A stretch of DNA of 27,056 bases. Origin: Pelotomaculum sp. UBA3103. GTDB lineage: Bacteria; Bacillota; Desulfotomaculia; Desulfotomaculales; Pelotomaculaceae. Both the position numbers and the translations under genes were made by a program. The notes beneath the pieces were generated by a model that saw only the letters and a program-made list of their open reading frames with translations, did not search any database and was not told the origin of the DNA. Positions within the stretch are counted from its first letter, which is position 1. Each line of letters starts with the position of its first letter. Below are positions 22,228 through 27,056 of this stretch, one piece after another. The stretch is taken from contig DFAP01000122.1 in assembly GCA_002365855.1 (NCBI GenBank), forward strand, positions 1 to 27,056, given 5' to 3'.

Positions 22228-24810
22228 GTGGGTTTAACGCCAATGTTCAGGCAGTATCTCAAGATTAAAGAACAACACCAGGATGCTATCCTTTTTTTTA
22301 GGTTGGGCGATTTTTATGAAATGTTTTTTGATGATGCGCGCACGGCATCAAGAGAACTGGAAATAACTCTTACCGGAAGGGACGGCGGAGGCCGGGAACG
22401 GGTTCCTATGTGCGGTGTGCCGTACCACGCCGCTGAAAGTTACATAGCAAGACTGATTAAAAAAGGATTTCGGGTAGCCATCTGTGAACAGGTTGAAGAC
22501 CCTTCGACGGCAAAAGGAATTGTGCGGCGTGAAGTGACAAGAGTGATAACTCCTGGTACTGTCATTGAGGAACAGCTCCTTGATGAAAAGAAACATAACT
22601 ATCTGGCCAGCATATCACCAGGGTTGAACGGTTACGGCTTAGCCTTTACCGATATTACCACTGGAACATTTACGGCAGGCTCTTTTTTAGGTAAACACGC
22701 CAGGTCGGAATTAATGGGAGAAGTAACAAGGCTTATGCCTGCCGAGGTGATTTTACCTTTATCGACAACAGAAACCCTTGGTGATGAATTAAAATTACTG
22801 GGAATAAATGCTATCAGCTCTTTTAAAGACGAAGCTTTTGTAAAAGAGGCAGCAAGAAATATCCTGAAGGATCATTTTGGGCCTGTCTTTGAGGAAATAA
22901 ATTATGCCGACTATGAATATGCTGATGCAGCTTCAGGCGCACTGGTTTTATTTGTTAAAGAGACCCAGAAAAGAGATCTTGCTCATATTCGACGAATCAA
23001 TTTTTTAAAGCCGGGGAAATACATGCATCTAGATTTGGCGACACGCCGGAATCTTGAATTAACCCGGTCAATCAGCGAAGTTTCTAGAAAACATACACTA
23101 ATTGGAGTTATGGATCATACTGTAACTGCTATGGGCGGCAGATTGATTAGGAGTTGGATAGAGCAGCCATTAGTGAGTAAGCTTGAGATTGAATTGCGAC
23201 TTGATGCAGTCGAAGAACTGGTTCATAAGGTTTTTTTGAGAATGGACCTTAAAGAAGCCCTGAAAAATATTTATGATCTGGAAAGACTGTCGGGCAGGAT
23301 ATCTTTTGGTACGGCCAATGCACGAGATCTGGTAGCTTTAAGTAAATCGCTTGCACAGCTTCCCGCGCTAAAGTCATTGTTATTAAACGCGGAATCTGAA
23401 TTTCTTAAGGAAATCGGACATTCAGTTGACCTGATGGCGGATATTAGAGAACTTCTGGACCAGTGTATTGTTGATAATCCTCCCTTGTCCCTTCGAGAAG
23501 GGGGTATTATCAAGCCAGGATTTAATACAGAGGTGGACAGGCTGCGTTCGTCAGGGCGCGAGGCTAAATACAAGCTGGCAGGCCTGGAAGAAAGGGAGCG
23601 GCTCAGAACAGGCATTAAGTCACTCAAGGTAGGCTTTAATAAGATTTTCGGCTATTTTATAGAAATCACCAAATCAAATCTGGAACTTGTTCCGGAAGAC
23701 TACCGGCGAAGGCAAACCCTAGCCAATGCAGAGAGGTATTCGACACCTGAGTTAAAAGAATATGAAGACCTGGTTATTGGTGCGGAGGAACGACTACTAC
23801 AGTTGGAACACCGTCTTTTTAATGAGTTGCGTGAGAAGCTTTCAGGGGAAATAAACCGGATTCAAAATTCGGCCGCTGCTGTCGCCAAAGCCGATGCAAT
23901 ATACTCCATAGCTAAGGCTGCGGCGCTGTACAGGTACGTCAGGCCCCAAATAAGTGAAGACGGCAGGCTTGCCATAGCAGGCGGCAGGCACCCCGTGTTG
24001 GAACGGGTTATGGGTCCAGGTGAGTTTGTACCAAACGACACACTTATGGACAAAATAAATAACAGGCTGGTATTAATCACGGGTCCGAACATGGCTGGTA
24101 AAAGCACCTACATGCGGCAGGTGGCGTTAATCGTACTAATGGCGCAGGTTGGAAGTTTTGTTCCGGCTACCTCAGCCGCAATACCGCTGGTTGACCGCAT
24201 TTTCACCAGGATCGGCGCTTCAGACGACATCGCAGGCGGAAAAAGCACCTTTATGATGGAAATGAATGAATGCCAGTCTATAGTAACAGGGGCAACGGAC
24301 AAAAGCCTGGTTATTATGGACGAGGTAGGGCGCGGAACCAGTACTTACGATGGTATCAGCATTGCCAGAGCTCTGGTGGAATATATTCATTTGAAGATTG
24401 GTTCAAGGACGTTGTTTTCAACTCATTATCACGAACTCACTGATTTGGAACAAATACCTGGAATTGTCAACTTAAATTTTGCAGTCAAGGAAGACGGAGA
24501 AGACATCATATTCCTGCGAAAGTTGCTTCCGGGAAAAGCTGACCGCAGCTATGGTATCCATGTAGCTAGGCTGGCAGGACTGCCTTTGGAGATTATCAAA
24601 AGGGCTGAAGAAGTATTAAAATACTTTGAAACTATTGATGAAACATCATTTAATTTGTCAGCTGCAATCGAGACAGTTGAAAGCACATTAAAAGTGGGTG
24701 AGATATCTGTGATTAGTGAATTGCGATGCCTTAATGTTATGGATATGACCCCGCTGGAAGCCATCAATAAGCTGTATATGTTACAGAGAAAGTTAAATAA
24801 AAATAACTAA
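22228..24810 (+). CDS. mutS: DNA mismatch repair protein MutS
   Basis: Recognises mismatches and starts methyl-independent mismatch repair. The 860-aa product has normal length, with the mismatch-reading FYEMF motif near residue 29 (LGDFYEMFFDDA), the connector and lever domains, Walker A GPNMAGKSTYMRQ, Walker B VIMDEVGRGTSTYDG and the ST motif FSTHYHELT. The C-terminal tail after the ATPase is complete, ending KLYMLQRKL. The GTG at 22228 follows AGGAGGGG with a five-base gap. mutL, usually the next gene, is absent; a hydantoinase-family gene follows after 30 bases in the same direction. Confidence 0.97.
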   Translation: MGLTPMFRQYLKIKEQHQDAILFFRLGDFYEMFFDDARTASRELEITLTGRDGGGRERVPMCGVPYHAAESYIARLIKKGFRVAICEQVEDPSTAKGIVRREVTRVITPGTVIEEQLLDEKKHNYLASISPGLNGYGLAFTDITTGTFTAGSFLGKHARSELMGEVTRLMPAEVILPLSTTETLGDELKLLGINAISSFKDEAFVKEAARNILKDHFGPVFEEINYADYEYADAASGALVLFVKETQKRDLAHIRRINFLKPGKYMHLDLATRRNLELTRSISEVSRKHTLIGVMDHTVTAMGGRLIRSWIEQPLVSKLEIELRLDAVEELVHKVFLRMDLKEALKNIYDLERLSGRISFGTANARDLVALSKSLAQLPALKSLLLNAESEFLKEIGHSVDLMADIRELLDQCIVDNPPLSLREGGIIKPGFNTEVDRLRSSGREAKYKLAGLEERERLRTGIKSLKVGFNKIFGYFIEITKSNLELVPEDYRRRQTLANAERYSTPELKEYEDLVIGAEERLLQLEHRLFNELREKLSGEINRIQNSAAAVAKADAIYSIAKAAALYRYVRPQISEDGRLAIAGGRHPVLERVMGPGEFVPNDTLMDKINNRLVLITGPNMAGKSTYMRQVALIVLMAQVGSFVPATSAAIPLVDRIFTRIGASDDIAGGKSTFMMEMNECQSIVTGATDKSLVIMDEVGRGTSTYDGISIARALVEYIHLKIGSRTLFSTHYHELTDLEQIPGIVNLNFAVKEDGEDIIFLRKLLPGKADRSYGIHVARLAGLPLEIIKRAEEVLKYFETIDETSFNLSAAIETVESTLKVGEISVISELRCLNVMDMTPLEAINKLYMLQRKLNKNN

Positions 24811-24840
24811 AATTAAGATAGATACCATGGGGGGAAACAT

Positions 24841-26526
24841 ATGTATGTTGTCGGTGTAGATGTGGGGGGCACTTTCACGGACGCTGTGTTTCTGGAAAAT
24901 GACATTGTGCGTTCTTTTGCCAAAATTCCAACCAGGAACAACCTGTTAGATTCAATCTTAGAGGCAATTGATCTGGTCCTGGAAGGGATAGACAAGGAAA
25001 AAATACAGCGAATTGTCTTTAGTACAACAATGATTACCAACCTGATTGCAGAACATAAATATGATGATGTAGATTTATTTTTGATACCGGGACCTGGTTT
25101 AAGCAGCGAGTATTATAAAGTCAGGACAGGGGCTCATATCCTGTCTGGAGCTATAGATTACCGCGGGAGGGAAATACTTTCTATTAAAGAGAGTGAAATT
25201 GAAGCTGCGCTTTCTGGCATGGTCTCTAAAACCAGTAGAAAAGTTGGTGTCGTTGGAAAGTTTTCACCTCGCAACACTTCCCATGAAAAAAGAGTTTCGG
25301 AACATATCAAAAATAAGTACCCAGATTGGCATATTGAGCTGGGCTCAAGGGTCGGCGGCCAATTGAATTTTCCGAGAAGGGTGGAAACAACCTATTTAAC
25401 CTGTGCCACCAGGGAACCCTACCACTACTTTATTCAATCGGTACGACAGGCCCTAGAGAAAAGAGATATTACTGCACAAGTCTTTATCCTAAAAGCTGAC
25501 GGTGGAACTGTTCCACTTGAGAGGGCTGAGGAGCTGCCGGTTGAAACAATCTTTTCCGGTCCTGCTGCAAGCACTCTAGGTGTAATGGCCTTAACACCAC
25601 CTCAGGAAACAGCGGTCGTAGTGGATATTGGTGGAACTACTACCGATCTAGCCTTAATCTTGAGCGGCCAGCCGCTATTGTCCGCAAAAGGCGCCAGGGT
25701 AATGGAGAGACTGACCCAGGTACGCGCCTTAGCCGTCAAGTCCGTTGCCGTGGGCGGTGACAGCTTTCTGGAAAATACCGGGGAGGGGATAATCATCCAT
25801 CCTAAAAGGATGGGACCGGCTTATTGTACTGGCGGGCCCGCCCCGACTCCAACTGATGCTTTGCGGGTGCTGGGTTTGACCACACTGGGCGACCCGGACA
25901 TGGCAGCTGATGCTATGAAATCCCTGGGGGCAGGTCTAGGTATAAGTGTTGTTGATATTGCCAATAAGGTAATCGATATGGTTGTGGACACAATTAAGGC
26001 TGAGATTGAAAAGATGTTTATAGAATGGGAGCAGGAGCCGGCCTACCGGATATGGGAAATTTTAAACAAGCACAAGGTCCGTCCTTCCATTGTTGCCGGT
26101 GTAGGTGGCGGCGCAATTGGTTTTGTATCAAAAATTGCTGAAACGCTTGGTTGTTCACCGGTCATACCGCCATACGCTTCTGTTGCAAATGCAATAGGAG
26201 CGGCCGTGGCAAAGCCAACAATGCAGATGAGTTTAAGGGCGGATACTGAGCAGGGCTATTATATCATCCTGGAGGAAGGGCAACAGGACAGGATCAAAGA
26301 CAAGGCTTTCGATGAGCAGAAAGCCCTTAATTTAGCGAAAGAAAGCCTGATCAATAGAGCGTCAAGATATGGATTAAAAATTGAAAGCCAGGAAATTGAG
26401 GTCACCCGTCAGGAAGTGTTCAATATGTTCAGGGATTGGACCACTACCGGAAAGATATTCGATATCACGGTACAGACCCCAAGGGGTATCACTAATAGAA
26501 TAAGTGCCGGGGAGGGAGCTTTTTGA
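24841..26526 (+). CDS. Hydantoinase/oxoprolinase family protein (HyuA-like)
   Basis: An ASKHA-fold protein related to the A subunit of ATP-dependent hydantoinases, 5-oxoprolinases and acetone carboxylase. The 561-aa product starts VVGVDVGGTFTDAVFL, has the FSTTMITNLIAE region, FSGPAASTLGV and VVDIGGTTTDLAL (second phosphate motif), and GVGGGAIGF toward the end. At 561 aa it is shorter than full HyuA (about 650-700) and no HyuB subunit follows, so the substrate cannot be named. ATG 24841 has GGGGGG six bases upstream. Its stop codon shares two bases with the TTG start of the deacetylase-family gene, so the two are translationally coupled. Confidence 0.86.
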   Translation: MYVVGVDVGGTFTDAVFLENDIVRSFAKIPTRNNLLDSILEAIDLVLEGIDKEKIQRIVFSTTMITNLIAEHKYDDVDLFLIPGPGLSSEYYKVRTGAHILSGAIDYRGREILSIKESEIEAALSGMVSKTSRKVGVVGKFSPRNTSHEKRVSEHIKNKYPDWHIELGSRVGGQLNFPRRVETTYLTCATREPYHYFIQSVRQALEKRDITAQVFILKADGGTVPLERAEELPVETIFSGPAASTLGVMALTPPQETAVVVDIGGTTTDLALILSGQPLLSAKGARVMERLTQVRALAVKSVAVGGDSFLENTGEGIIIHPKRMGPAYCTGGPAPTPTDALRVLGLTTLGDPDMAADAMKSLGAGLGISVVDIANKVIDMVVDTIKAEIEKMFIEWEQEPAYRIWEILNKHKVRPSIVAGVGGGAIGFVSKIAETLGCSPVIPPYASVANAIGAAVAKPTMQMSLRADTEQGYYIILEEGQQDRIKDKAFDEQKALNLAKESLINRASRYGLKIESQEIEVTRQEVFNMFRDWTTTGKIFDITVQTPRGITNRISAGEGAF

Positions 26527-27056
26527 AACAATACAGTTTTAAAAAAACGGGCCTGATTTTCTTTCCCGCCTTTGACTGGGCCATATCACCAACTCATCCT
26601 GAAAGAGAAGAGCGACTGCTGTATACCAGGGACCAAATTTTTGAAGAAGGAATTATGGATTTACCTCAGATTGTTGAGTACGCGCCCACACTGGCCACAG
26701 CACACGATATTGCCAGGGCGCACTTCTGTGTTCCAAGGGTTAAAGACCAGGTTACTGAACCTCACCTGATAGCAGCAGGGGCGGCAATGTTGCTTGCGGA
26801 GCAAATTGTTTCAGGCCAGATTGCAAACGGTTTCGCGCTGGTAAGGCCCCCCGGACACCACTCCATGAAGGTTGTTCACGGAAATCGTGGTTTCTGCAAT
26901 ATAAACAACGAGGCTGTTATGGTTGAGTACCTGCGTAGCCGTCACGGCATAAGACGAGTCGCCATTATTGATACGGACGTTCATCATGGAGACGGTACCC
27001 AGGATATATACTGGCATGATCCTGATGTATTGTTTATATCATTTCACCAGGACGGA
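26523..27056 (+). CDS. Histone deacetylase/AcuC-family amidohydrolase, 3' part outside window
   Basis: A zinc-dependent deacetylase-superfamily enzyme; relatives remove acetyl groups from lysines (AcuC) or polyamines. The 178 residues present include the paired active-site histidines His112 and His113 (RPPGHHS), GFCNINNEAV, and the metal motif with Asp152 and His154 (IDTDVHHGDGTQ); the final Zn-ligand Asp and catalytic Tyr would lie beyond the window. The TTG start at 26523 is supported by GGGGAGGGAG upstream and by overlap with the stop of the preceding gene. The segment EGIMDLPQIVEYAPTLATAHDIARAHF replaces the usual AcuC N-terminal wording, so it may be a different subfamily from AcuC. Confidence 0.88.
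   Translation, partial: MKQYSFKKTGLIFFPAFDWAISPTHPEREERLLYTRDQIFEEGIMDLPQIVEYAPTLATAHDIARAHFCVPRVKDQVTEPHLIAAGAAMLLAEQIVSGQIANGFALVRPPGHHSMKVVHGNRGFCNINNEAVMVEYLRSRHGIRRVAIIDTDVHHGDGTQDIYWHDPDVLFISFHQDG

Noticed and set aside
22348..22596. Minus-strand frames inside mutS and its neighbours.
   Set aside because: They lie opposite conserved coding sequence and match no family.

Overview
The window looks like chromosomal DNA of an anaerobic, spore-former-type Bacillota, most like the Peptococcaceae (Desulfotomaculum/Pelotomaculum relatives). This is inference. It rests on moderate GC judged by eye, strong AGGAGG-type ribosome binding sites, many TTG and GTG starts, a miaB-ymcA-mutS order resembling the Bacillus miaB-ymcA-cotE-mutS region, an AcuA very like the Bacillus protein, and a 2-hydroxyacyl-CoA dehydratase-type activation cluster. 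I see no rRNA, tRNA, CRISPR array, insertion sequence or prophage.

Layout. 1-4.1 kb: guaB, convergent with acuA across a shared bidirectional terminator; then an unrecognised protein with three winged-helix-like units and a long coiled coil. 4.2-6.6 kb: a CAP-domain gene broken by two frameshifts, a class V aminotransferase/cysteine desulfurase, and a frameshifted cobO. 6.6-9.8 kb: a leftward operon of two paralogous HgdB/DUF2229-type iron-sulfur proteins and their ASKHA activase, reading on into cobO. 9.9-11.9 kb: hsp20, nudF and minC. 12.2-15.3 kb: overlapping galT-glgA, then a frameshifted MutT-type Nudix gene. 15.3-18.5 kb: leftward asp23 plus a LarA-like gene; rightward citE-like and uspA-like genes. 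18.5-20.1 kb: four small or unrecognised genes (a 212-aa protein with a hydrophobic C-terminus, a 64-aa four-cysteine protein, a 49-aa zinc ribbon and a 117-aa membrane protein). 20.3-27.1 kb: miaB, a RicA/YmcA-like protein with a cysteine tail, mutS, a hydantoinase/oxoprolinase-family protein, and a histone-deacetylase-family gene cut by the window end.

Themes. The dehydratase-like proteins, the activase, MiaB, the RicA-like protein and the cysteine desulfurase all belong to Fe-S chemistry. AcuA and the deacetylase-family protein both belong to acyl-lysine chemistry but lie 24 kb apart. The most interesting items are the two-paralogue/activase/cobO operon, a repeated GTGAACGGTC box beside the acuA promoter and again beside the promoter of the 212-aa gene, the three-winged-helix coiled-coil protein, and the small-gene cluster at 18.5-20.1 kb. 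Four genes carry apparent single-base homopolymer indels (five events), so either sequencing error or local gene decay has to be settled before they are called pseudogenes.
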